Shown here: positions 17,124-24,986 of the stretch, piece by piece
How the letters are laid out: each line of letters opens with the position of its first letter
How positions within the stretch are numbered: position 1 is the stretch's first letter
Assembly: GCF_030268065.1 (NCBI RefSeq)
Contig: NZ_BSDD01000001.1
Span: forward strand, 974,530 to 1,038,529
Length of the DNA: 64,000 nt
Origin: Geothrix rubra
GTDB lineage: Bacteria > Acidobacteriota > Holophagae > Holophagales > Holophagaceae
Reading direction: 5' to 3'
Made by a program: the position numbers and the translations under genes
Notes under the pieces: model-generated
Seen by the model: the letters and a program-made list of their open reading frames with translations, nothing else
What the model was told of the DNA's origin: nothing
The model's database searches: none

Positions 17124-17885
17124 TCAGGACCACTCCCCGACCTGGTCGCGGTAGGTGCGGCTGAGGGTGAGACGGGTGCCGTCGCGCATGATCACGAGCT
17201 GGTCACCGCTGGTCCAGGGCTGGAACTCGCGGATGAAATCCAGGTTCACGATGGCCGAGCGGTGGATGCGCCGGAAGAGCCGGGGATCCAGGCGTTCCAG
17301 CAGTCCGGCCATGGTCTGGCGGAGGAGGTGCGAGGTGCCCTCCACGTGCAGGCGGACGTAGTTGTCCTCGGCCTCGATCCACTGGACGGCAGCCATCCGC
17401 ACGAGGAGGTGCCGATCGCCCTGCTTCACCAGCACCCGGTCCAGCCAGGGGCGTTCCTTGCGCAGGCCCGCCATCAGGGACTCCAGATCGGGCCGGGCCC
17501 CCTGCGGGCCGCCCGCCTCCCGGGCGCACCAGCGCCGCGCCCGGGCCAGGGCCGCCTGGAAGCGGGCCGCGTCGAAGGGCTTCAGGAGGTAGTCCAGGGC
17601 GTGGACCTCGAAGGCGCGGAGGGCGTGCTGGTCGTAGGCGGTGATGAAGAGGGTCGCGGGCATCCGATCGGCCCCCACGGCCTCGATGACGCCGAAGCCG
17701 TCCAGCTCGGGCATCTGGATGTCGAGAAAGACGAGATCGGGCGCGAGATCCTCGATGGCCTGGACCGCCTCCAGCCCGCTGGCGCACTCGGCCACCACGG
17801 TCACGTCTGGCGCCTTCTGCAGGAGCTGCCGGATGCGTTGGCGGGCCAGGGTCTCGTCATCCACGATGAGGGCGCGGAGGGTCAT
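17124..17885 (-). CDS. LytTR-type response regulator
   Basis: This 253-residue regulator is a second copy of the architecture at 12351. The receiver has IVDDETLARQRI, the phospho-Asp in LVFLDIQMPELDG, ITAYDQHA and LLKPF; a linker of about 30 residues follows. The LytTR domain carries WIEAEDNYVRLHVEG and FRRIHRSAIVNLDFI. It overlaps the kinase gene by ATGA. Confidence 0.92.
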   Translation of the reverse strand: MTLRALIVDDETLARQRIRQLLQKAPDVTVVAECASGLEAVQAIEDLAPDLVFLDIQMPELDGFGVIEAVGADRMPATLFITAYDQHALRAFEVHALDYLLKPFDAARFQAALARARRWCAREAGGPQGARPDLESLMAGLRKERPWLDRVLVKQGDRHLLVRMAAVQWIEAEDNYVRLHVEGTSHLLRQTMAGLLERLDPRLFRRIHRSAIVNLDFIREFQPWTSGDQLVIMRDGTRLTLSRTYRDQVGEWS

Positions 17886-18976
17886 GCGCCCCCCGCATCC
17901 GGGCCCAGGGGCAGGCGCAGGGCCACCAGGGTGCCATGCCCGGCCATCCCCAGGATGTCGATGCAGTGCCCGCCCTTGTAGAGGAGCCCCAGGCGCGCCC
18001 GGACGTTGGAGAGGCCCACCCCTTCCCGGTCCGCCACGAAGCCCTCCCCGTCGTCCTGGACCTCCAGCACCAGAAGATCCGAATCCCGCTTGGCCCGCAG
18101 CGTGAGCACGCCCCGCGGCCGGTCCGAAAGGCCATGCTTCAGGGCGTTCTCCACCAGGGGCTGGAGGATGAAGCTGGGGACCTTCGCCTCCAGGAGTTCC
18201 TGGGCGATCTCCACCCGCACGGACAGGCGGTCCTGGAAACGGATGCGCTCGATGGCCAGGTAGGATTCGATGAAGGCCAGCTCCTTCCGCAGGGGCACCA
18301 GCTGGTCCGGGGGCGCCTCGAGCGTCATGCGGAGGAAGTCCCCCAGCCGGCTGATCATGCTGTCGGCGGCATCGGGATCGGCATGGATGAGCGCCGAGAT
18401 GGAATGGAGCGTGTTGAAGAGGAAGTGCGGCTGGAGTTGCATGCGCAGGGCCAGGTTCTGCGCCTCCGCGAACCGGGCCTCCAGGCGGGCCGCCTCCACC
18501 TCCCGTGCCTTGTACCGCCGGTAGATGCGCAGGCCGTGGAAGGCCGCCACCAGGGCCCACATGAACAGGAGGTTCGTATGGAAGTAGGCCCGGTAGAACC
18601 GCGGGAGCCCCTTGGCGGCCTTGGCGAGATCCAGGGGTCCCTTCCATTCGGAGAGGTTGAAGAGGATCGAGATGACGTAGGCCAGAAAGAGGCCGAGGGC
18701 CGCCACCAGCACGCTGGCCAGGAGGTGGAGGCCCCAGGTGCGCCATTCCCGCCAGGCGAAGGATTCGATGGGCCTCCGGTTCGCCAGCCAGACCAGGAAG
18801 AGCCCCAGCAGGCCCCAGGTACCGTTCTGGAGCAGGTTGAGGGCCAGCAGGCGGAGGGGCGAGGACGAGGGATAGAGCGCCCAGTCCCAGGAGGCCATGT
18901 AGAGCCCCAGCAGGCCCCAGATGCCCCAGTACCACGCCCACCTGCGGTCGAAGGCCGCCCCCCGGGAGTCCGACAT
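17882..18976 (-). CDS. LytS-type sensor histidine kinase
   Basis: This 364-residue kinase has four predicted N-terminal transmembrane helices (to about residue 155) and a short coiled linker. The His_kinase segment QLQPHFLFNTLHSISALIH is near residue 180, the N-box is PLVENALKHGLSD, and the G-box DDGEGF...GVGLSNVRARL is intact. It forms an operon with the regulator at 17124. It is a paralogue of the kinase at 13031, with a different membrane part. Confidence 0.92.
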   Translation of the reverse strand: MSDSRGAAFDRRWAWYWGIWGLLGLYMASWDWALYPSSSPLRLLALNLLQNGTWGLLGLFLVWLANRRPIESFAWREWRTWGLHLLASVLVAALGLFLAYVISILFNLSEWKGPLDLAKAAKGLPRFYRAYFHTNLLFMWALVAAFHGLRIYRRYKAREVEAARLEARFAEAQNLALRMQLQPHFLFNTLHSISALIHADPDAADSMISRLGDFLRMTLEAPPDQLVPLRKELAFIESYLAIERIRFQDRLSVRVEIAQELLEAKVPSFILQPLVENALKHGLSDRPRGVLTLRAKRDSDLLVLEVQDDGEGFVADREGVGLSNVRARLGLLYKGGHCIDILGMAGHGTLVALRLPLGPDAGGA

Positions 18977-19144
18977 GGCCCCAGGCTAGAGACAGATCTC
19001 GTCCCTGGCCAGCACTTGGGGGCGAGCCGCACGGAGGCGGGGGTGGGCCGCCGGCCGGATTCAGCCCCCTTCCAGGTGGAATGATCATCACCCATGGATC
19101 TCTTTTGGGGCCTGGCGTATGTTGTGGGCGGCACCGGAGGTCCC

Positions 19145-19690
19145 ATGGCCACGATCCTGCTGAACGGCAAGCCCACCCACACCCGCGGCGAGCTGCCCAC
19201 CGTCGGCTACGCCACGCCCGACTTCACCCTCACGCGGAAGGACCTCGGCGAGGTCACGAACGTGGACCTGGAGGGGAAGCGGGTGCTGATGAGCCTCTTC
19301 CCCAGCCTGGACACCGCCACCTGCGCCCAGAGCGTGCGGACCTTCAACCGCCTGTCGGCGGACCTGGCCGACACCATCCTGCTCTGCGTCTCCATGGACC
19401 TGCCCTTCGCCCAGTCCCTGTTCTGTGCTGCCGAGCACACGGATCGCGTGGTGACGGCCTCGGCCTTCCGGCATCCCGAGTTCGCCGAGGCCTTCGGCGT
19501 GCTGCTCGTGGATGGCCCCATGCGCGGCCTCCTGGCTCGCGCCGTGGTGGCCCTCGACGAGAACGGCACCGTGGTCCACACGGAGCTGGTCCGCGAACTG
19601 ACGGACGAGCCGGACTACGACGCCGCCATCCACGCCATCCGCAACCACCACCACCCCTGCCCCGAGGACGCGGCGTTCACGACCGAGTAG
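19145..19690 (+). CDS. tpx: thiol peroxidase (Tpx)
   Basis: This atypical 2-Cys peroxiredoxin has 181 residues. Peroxidatic Cys60 lies in SLDTATCAQSV and resolving Cys94 in SLFCAAEH, the same spacing as in the Tpx family. It reduces lipid and alkyl hydroperoxides with thioredoxin and is probably periplasmic or cytoplasmic, as no signal is seen. GGAGG lies five bases before the ATG at 19145. A dyad downstream probably ends the transcript. Confidence 0.93.
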   Translation: MATILLNGKPTHTRGELPTVGYATPDFTLTRKDLGEVTNVDLEGKRVLMSLFPSLDTATCAQSVRTFNRLSADLADTILLCVSMDLPFAQSLFCAAEHTDRVVTASAFRHPEFAEAFGVLLVDGPMRGLLARAVVALDENGTVVHTELVRELTDEPDYDAAIHAIRNHHHPCPEDAAFTTE

Positions 19691-19731
19691 CGGGGACAAG
19701 GCGGGACGCAGAGGACGCAGAAATCCGCGGG

Positions 19732-19772
19732 GGACACAGGGAAGATCCTCTTTAGGGTCCTTCTCTGTGTCC
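19732..19772. repeat. intergenic dyad between convergent tpx and leuD-like gene
   Basis: GGACACAGGGAAG (19732-19744) pairs with CTTCTCTGTGTCC (19760-19772), 12 of 13 positions. The surrounding text (GACGCAGAGGACGCAG) is repetitive. It sits between convergent genes and may be a bidirectional terminator derived from a dispersed palindrome. Confidence 0.6.
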
Positions 19773-19802
19773 TCAGTGTTCCAGCTTTGGCTCCAGGCCC
19801 GC

Positions 19803-20294
19803 TCAGGCCTTGGCCATCAGCCGGGCGCGGGTGTAGGGGATGAGCCCGCCGGCATCCATGATGCCCTTGCGGGCGGCGGGCAGCTGGACCTGGTCGAAGG
19901 CCCTGCCGGTGGTGCGGTTGAGCACCTGGTCCGCGGTGATCTCCAGCTCGTCGCCCTCGCCGGCTTCGATGCCCGGGCAGATCACGACCTTCAGGCCGAG
20001 GTTGATGCTGTTCTGGAGGAAGATCCGGGCGATGCTCCGCGCCACCACGACCACCTCGTGACCCTTGAGGGTGGAGCAGGCCTGCTCGCGGCTGGAGCCG
20101 CAGCCGAAGTTCTCGCCGCCCACGATGACGGAACCCGCGGGGAAAGCCTTGGCCTTCAGCTGGGCGTTGAAGTCCGTGCGGTCGAAGAAGGCGAACTGGG
20201 GGGTCTCGGAGGGCAGCACCGTGGCCATGAAGCGGCCCGGGTAGATGTCGTCCGTGCTGATGTCGTTGCCGAGCGCGAGGATGACCTTCGACAT
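19803..20294 (-). CDS. LeuD/HacB-type dehydratase small subunit
   Basis: This is a swivel-domain subunit of the aconitase superfamily with 163 residues, the short archaeal-type form. The NDISTDDIYPGRF segment and GGENFGCGSSREQA at about residue 60 are the expected active-site parts. Partner subunit is the gene 2 bases upstream (20297). The operon also encodes a CoA-transferase and an HMGL-like lyase, so the substrate may be a methylated malate, citramalate or homologue rather than isopropylmalate. Family membership is firm; the substrate is open. Confidence 0.85.
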   Translation of the reverse strand: MSKVILALGNDISTDDIYPGRFMATVLPSETPQFAFFDRTDFNAQLKAKAFPAGSVIVGGENFGCGSSREQACSTLKGHEVVVVARSIARIFLQNSINLGLKVVICPGIEAGEGDELEITADQVLNRTTGRAFDQVQLPAARKGIMDAGGLIPYTRARLMAKA

Positions 20295-20296
20295 GA

Positions 20297-21586
20297 TCAG
20301 GCTCCCTTCCGAGGATCGGTGATGACGCCGGTGAGGGCCGAGGCCGCCGCCACCGCCGGGCTGCAGAGGTAGACGTCGCCGGTGGGATTGCCCATGCGCC
20401 CCTTGAAGTTCCGGTTGGTGGTGCTGAGGGCCACCTCGTGGTCGCCCAGGGCGCCCTCGTGGACGCCCAGGCACGGGCCGCAGCCGGAGTTCATCACCAC
20501 CGCCCCGGCCTTCATCAGGTCGAGGACATAGCCCTTGTCCAGGGCCTGGGCGAAGATCCGGGTGGAGGCCGGGAACACCAGCATGCGCGTCCCCTCGGCC
20601 ACCTTCTTCCCCCGCAGGGTGTCGGCGGCGATGGCCAGGTCGTCCAGCCGGCCGTTGGTGCAGCTGCCGATGACAATCTGCTGCACCTTCGTGCCCTGCA
20701 CCTGCTCGATGGGCTTCACGTTGTCCACCATGTGGGGGCAGGCGATCTGGGGCGCCAGCGTCGAGACGTCGATCTCCACGGTCTGGACGTAGGCGGCGTC
20801 CGCGTCCGCGGTCACGCAGGGGATGGCCTCCGTCACGCCCGCCTCCTCGCGGAGGTAGCGCACCGTCTCCTCGTCGCCGGGGACGATGCCGGAGGTGGCG
20901 CCCGCCTCCACGCTCATGTTGCAGATGGCGATGCGGCCGCTGGTGCTCATCCTCCGGATGGTCTCGCCGTGGAACTCCAGCACCTTGTAGTTGGCGCCCT
21001 GGGCGGTGAGCCGCCCGATGAGGTGGAGGATGAGGTCCTTCGGGCCCACGAAGGGCGGGAACTCGCCCGTCACCACCACCTTGATGGTGGCGGGCACCTC
21101 GATGTTCACGGCGATGCCCAGGCTCCAGGCCGAGGCCATCTCCGTGGCGCCGATGCCGAAGCTGAAGGCGCCGAGGGCCCCGTGGCTGGTGGTGTGGGAG
21201 TCGGTGCCCACCACCACGAAGCCCGGCCGGACATAGCCGTACTCGGGGAGGATCTGGTGGCAGATGCCGCCCCGGTCGCCGCGGATGTCGTGGAACTTCG
21301 AGATCCCGTTGGCCGCCACGAACTCGCGGATCTTCTTCTGGTTGGTGGCGGTCTTGGGGGATTCCGCCGGCACGCGGTGGTCGAAGATGATGGCGATGCG
21401 GGAGGGATCCCACACCTTCGGGGCCAGGCCCGTGCCCGCGAACACCTCCTGGAACTGGTTGATGACCAGGGCCGCGTTCTCGTGGGACATGGCGAGGTCC
21501 ACCTTCGGCTCCACCACGTCCCCGACCTGAACGGACGGCAGGCCCGCCGCGCGGGCCAGGATCTTCTCGACGACGGTCATGCCCAT
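20297..21586 (-). CDS. LeuC/HacA-type dehydratase large subunit
   Basis: This is the [4Fe-4S] subunit of an aconitase-family hydro-lyase, 429 residues, matching the LeuC2/homoaconitase/dimethylmalate dehydratase length class. Cluster cysteines are in VIGSCTNGRLDDL and NSGCGPCLGVHEG. Substrate residues lie in GTDSHTTSHGALG near residue 127. The first ATG (21586) is chosen since GAGGAG lies eight bases upstream. It sits in a tightly packed five-gene operon from 24,828 to 19,803. Confidence 0.88.
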   Translation of the reverse strand: MGMTVVEKILARAAGLPSVQVGDVVEPKVDLAMSHENAALVINQFQEVFAGTGLAPKVWDPSRIAIIFDHRVPAESPKTATNQKKIREFVAANGISKFHDIRGDRGGICHQILPEYGYVRPGFVVVGTDSHTTSHGALGAFSFGIGATEMASAWSLGIAVNIEVPATIKVVVTGEFPPFVGPKDLILHLIGRLTAQGANYKVLEFHGETIRRMSTSGRIAICNMSVEAGATSGIVPGDEETVRYLREEAGVTEAIPCVTADADAAYVQTVEIDVSTLAPQIACPHMVDNVKPIEQVQGTKVQQIVIGSCTNGRLDDLAIAADTLRGKKVAEGTRMLVFPASTRIFAQALDKGYVLDLMKAGAVVMNSGCGPCLGVHEGALGDHEVALSTTNRNFKGRMGNPTGDVYLCSPAVAAASALTGVITDPRKGA

Positions 21587-21596
21587 GGGAATCTCC

Positions 21597-22796
21597 TCAG
21601 ATGACGCCTTTGGATTTCAGTTCAGCCAGATCGGACGCCCCGAGGCCCAGGGCGGCGTAGACCTCGGCGTTGTGCTCGCCAAGGGTGGGCGGCGGCGTGT
21701 CCACGGTTCCCGGCGTCTTCCCGAACAAGGCCGTGAGGCCGAAGACCTCGACGTCCCCGAGTCCCGCCACCGGCACCTTCTGGAGGACGCCCCGGTGCTG
21801 GATCTGCGGCTGCCGCAGCGCAGCCTCCAAATCAAGGATCTCCCCGCTGGGCACGTCCTTCGCATTCAGTTCCTCTACCCAGAAACCGGTAGGTTTCTGG
21901 GTGAGCCGGGCCTCCAGCAGGGGGGTGAGCGCCTTCCGGTTCTGCTTGCGGGTGTCCCGCTCCTGGAAGCGCGGATCGGTCTTCAGCTCCGGCACCTCCA
22001 GCACGTCGCAGACCGCCTCCCATTGCTCCTGCTTGTTGGCGGCGATGTTGATGTGGCCATCCTGCGTGCGGAACGTGCCGCTGGGGGCCGCCGTGAAGTT
22101 GTCATTGCCCATGAGCACGGGCTGCTGGCCGCCGATGAGCAGGTTGGCCGCCACCCAGCCCATGAGGGGCATGATGCTGTCCAGCAGGGCCACGTCGATG
22201 AACTGGCCCTCGCCGGTTCGCTCCCGGTGGAAGAGGGCCGCCATGACGGCGAAGGCCGCGTTGAGGCCGCCCACCGTATCGCAGACGGGGAAGCCGGTCC
22301 GGAGAGGGTTCAGCCGCTCGTCGCCGTTCACCGCCATCTCGCCCGAGAGGCCCTGGATGATCTGGTCGTAGGCGGGCTTGAGCGCGTCGGGGCCCGTCTG
22401 CCCAAAGCCCGAGATGGCGCAGTAGATGAGTTTCGGATTGAGCTCCGCGAGGGCCGCATAGCCGAGGCCCAGCCGGTCCATGACGCCCGGGCGGAAGTTC
22501 TCCACCACCACGTCCGCGTCCTTCACCAGCCTGCGGAAAAGCTCCTTGCCTTCGGGGGCCTTGGTGTTCAGGGTGATCGACTTCTTGTTGCAGTTCTGGG
22601 CCAGGAAGCTGGTGCCCATGAGCCGCTTGTTCAGGTCGGGCAGGATGCCCAGCTTGCGGGCCAGGTCGCCATCCTTGGGGTTCTCCACCTTGATCACGTC
22701 CGCGCCCAGCAGGGCCAGGTGCAGCGTGGTGAAGGGCCCGGACAGGACGTTCGTGAGGTCCAGGACCTTGATGCCCTCGAGGATCCTCCGGCTCAT
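21597..22796 (-). CDS. CaiB/BaiF type III CoA-transferase
   Basis: This is a family III CoA-transferase of 399 residues. The N-terminus GIKVLDLTNVLSGPF and ADVIKVENP are typical. SGFGQTGP and YDQIIQGLSGEM precede the expected catalytic Asp in FPVCDTVGGLNAA. Such enzymes move CoA between carboxylic acids. In this operon it could activate the hydroxy-dicarboxylate that the HMGL-like lyase then cleaves. It overlaps the lyase gene by ATGA. Confidence 0.9.
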   Translation of the reverse strand: MSRRILEGIKVLDLTNVLSGPFTTLHLALLGADVIKVENPKDGDLARKLGILPDLNKRLMGTSFLAQNCNKKSITLNTKAPEGKELFRRLVKDADVVVENFRPGVMDRLGLGYAALAELNPKLIYCAISGFGQTGPDALKPAYDQIIQGLSGEMAVNGDERLNPLRTGFPVCDTVGGLNAAFAVMAALFHRERTGEGQFIDVALLDSIMPLMGWVAANLLIGGQQPVLMGNDNFTAAPSGTFRTQDGHINIAANKQEQWEAVCDVLEVPELKTDPRFQERDTRKQNRKALTPLLEARLTQKPTGFWVEELNAKDVPSGEILDLEAALRQPQIQHRGVLQKVPVAGLGDVEVFGLTALFGKTPGTVDTPPPTLGEHNAEVYAALGLGASDLAELKSKGVI

Positions 22797-23701
22797 GCCT
22801 TCCCCTTCGCGGTGATGGGCCCGGTCTTGTAGACGCAGCCCGGCAGCTCGCGGCCGAAGAAGGCGGCAACCTCCTGGGCGACGCCCACGAGGGCGCCGAT
22901 GTCGATGTCGGCCCGCTGCCCGTTGCGCTGGAGGCCGTGCACCAGGTCCTCGGTGGCCACGTTCCCGGCGGCGACCTTGGTGAAGGGGCAGCCCCCGAGG
23001 CCGCCGAAGCTGGTCTCGATGGCGCTGGCGCCCGCGTCAAGGGCGGCATAGACACTGGCCATGCCCAGGCCGTAGGTGTTGTGGATGTGGGCGGTGACCT
23101 CGGCGGAGGGATCCAGCTCGCGCACGCAGCGGATGTAGCGCCGGACCTGGGCGGGGTGGGCGTGGCCCGCGGTGTCGGCGAGGCTGATGCTGTGCAGGCC
23201 CGCCTCGAGGTAGGCTTCCACGATGCCACGGACGCGATCGAAGGGGATGGCGCCCTCGAAGCCGCAGCCGAAGGCGCTCTGCACGCTGACCTGGACGCGC
23301 CGCCCGGCCTTCTGGGCCGCCCGGGCCATGGCCACGATCCGCTCCGTGGCCTCCTCCGTGGACATGCCCGTGTTCTTCAGGCTGTGGGTGCCCGAGGCGG
23401 AGACCCCCATGCAGATGAGCCCGACCCCCACCTCCAGGGCCCGCTCCAGGCCCTTCTCGTTGAGCACCAGGCCCGAGAAGGTGGCGGTGTGGGACGCTGC
23501 GGCGAGGACCCGGAAGAGCTCGTCCGTGTCCGCCATCTGGGGCAGCTTGTCCCCCCGGACGAAGGACCCCACCTGGACGATGTCCACGCCGGAATCCGCC
23601 ACCCGGCGGATCCAGTCGAGCTTCACCTCCGTCGGGACGACCTGCCTCTCGGCCTGCAGGCCATCGCGGGGGCCGACTTCGTGGATGAGGATCCGTTTCA
23701 T
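22793..23701 (-). CDS. hydroxymethylglutaryl-CoA lyase-like protein
   Basis: This HMGL-like TIM-barrel lyase has 302 residues. The EVGPRDGLQ motif opens the barrel, metal ligands are in HIHNTYGLGMA, and the signature GGLGGCPF with the catalytic Cys is near residue 236. It would cleave a 3-hydroxy-3-methylacyl-CoA or, given the neighbours, a citramalyl-CoA type ester to an acyl-CoA plus a keto acid. The ATG at 23701 follows the dehydrogenase stop by 8 bases. Confidence 0.9.
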   Translation of the reverse strand: MKRILIHEVGPRDGLQAERQVVPTEVKLDWIRRVADSGVDIVQVGSFVRGDKLPQMADTDELFRVLAAASHTATFSGLVLNEKGLERALEVGVGLICMGVSASGTHSLKNTGMSTEEATERIVAMARAAQKAGRRVQVSVQSAFGCGFEGAIPFDRVRGIVEAYLEAGLHSISLADTAGHAHPAQVRRYIRCVRELDPSAEVTAHIHNTYGLGMASVYAALDAGASAIETSFGGLGGCPFTKVAAGNVATEDLVHGLQRNGQRADIDIGALVGVAQEVAAFFGRELPGCVYKTGPITAKGKA

Positions 23702-23709
23702 GGCCGGCC

Positions 23710-24828
23710 TCAGAGCTTCCTGGCGATCGCCTCGCCCATGTCGAGGGTCGTGGCGCTGCCGCCCATGTCGTAAGTTCGGACCTTCCCTTCGGCGATGACG
23801 GCCGCCACGGCCTTCTCCAGGCGGGTGCCCTTCTCGGTCTCGCCCAGCCAGTCCAGCATCATCTTGGCGGCCAGGATGGTGGCGATGGGGTTCACCTTGT
23901 ACTGGCCGGCGTACTTCGGCGCGCTGCCGTGGCTGGGCTCGAAGACCGCCAGCTTCTCCCCGATGTTGCCGGAGCAGCCGAAGCCCAGGCCGCCCACCAT
24001 CTGGGCCGCCAGGTCGCTGATGATGTCGCCGAAGAGGTTCGTGGCCACCATCACGCCGTAGTTCTTCGGGTTCTTCAGCATCCACATGGTGATGGCGTCC
24101 ACGTTGGCGTCGTCCATGGCGATGCCGGGGTATTCCTTGGCGATGCGCTTGCCGGTCTCCAGGAACATGCCCTCCGTGGCGCGCACCACGTTCGCCTTGT
24201 GGATGACGGTCACCTTGGGATAGCCGAACCGCTTCGCGTACTCGAAGGCGGCACGGATGATCCGCTCGCAGCCCTTCTTCGTGTTCACCTTGCAGGTGAT
24301 GGCGAACGCGTCCCCGGGCAGGTCGGCGAAGTGGCCGAAGGGCTTGCTGTGGGCCTTCAGGACGGCCTTGACGTCGTCGGGCACGGGGCTGAACTCCACG
24401 CCGGCGTAGAGGTCCTCCGTGTTCTCCCGGAACACCACCATGTCGATGCCGTCCTGGTAGTTCAGGGGATTGCCGGGATAGGCCTTGCAGGGGCGGAGGC
24501 AGGTGTAGAGGTCGAACATCTGGCGCATGCGGACGATCGGACTCCGGTACACCAGCCCCTTGCCCCTCAGCTCGGGCACCAGCTCCGCTTCGGCATCCTT
24601 CACGGGCTTCGAGGTGATGGCGCCGAACATGGCCGCATGGCTCTGCTTCAGGAGGTCGACGGTGCGCTGGGGGAAGGCCTCGCCCTCCTTGCACCAGAAC
24701 TCCCAGCCGATGTCCCCGTGGGTGTAGGCGGCATCGAACTTCAGGGCGTCGAGGCAGATCTTCGCAGCCTCCATGACCTCCACGCCGACGCCGTCACCCG
24801 GCAACCACGCGATGTTGAACTGGCTCAT
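23710..24828 (-). CDS. isocitrate/isopropylmalate-family dehydrogenase
   Basis: This NAD(P)-dependent beta-decarboxylating dehydrogenase has 372 residues. The substrate loop reads SPIVRMRQMFDLYTCLRP; the serine at its start is the position that binds the isocitrate gamma-carboxylate in isocitrate dehydrogenases. FRENTEDLYAG and NLFGDIISDLAAQ with the metal aspartates are intact, as is EPSHGSAPKYAG. It is thus closer to NAD-isocitrate or homoisocitrate dehydrogenases than to LeuB. It is the first gene of the five-gene operon. AGGAGATC precedes the ATG. Confidence 0.85.
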   Translation of the reverse strand: MSQFNIAWLPGDGVGVEVMEAAKICLDALKFDAAYTHGDIGWEFWCKEGEAFPQRTVDLLKQSHAAMFGAITSKPVKDAEAELVPELRGKGLVYRSPIVRMRQMFDLYTCLRPCKAYPGNPLNYQDGIDMVVFRENTEDLYAGVEFSPVPDDVKAVLKAHSKPFGHFADLPGDAFAITCKVNTKKGCERIIRAAFEYAKRFGYPKVTVIHKANVVRATEGMFLETGKRIAKEYPGIAMDDANVDAITMWMLKNPKNYGVMVATNLFGDIISDLAAQMVGGLGFGCSGNIGEKLAVFEPSHGSAPKYAGQYKVNPIATILAAKMMLDWLGETEKGTRLEKAVAAVIAEGKVRTYDMGGSATTLDMGEAIARKL

Positions 24829-24986
24829 GTTCGGATCTCCTGGCAGACGGATGGACGCGGCCTTCCCGCGAGGAAGGGCCGCAACAATGATGACGTCCAG
24901 GGGGTTTTTACGACCTGACCGCCGTCACAAGTCCCCCGGAACACCAGGGAAAAACGAGATCCGCCGTACGAACTGTCAAGCGCCTG

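Noticed and set aside
19803..21586. Naming the dehydratase genes leuC and leuD
   Set aside because: The fold is clear, but the operon lacks leuA and contains CoA-transferase and lyase genes, so the leucine-pathway symbols would overstate the evidence.
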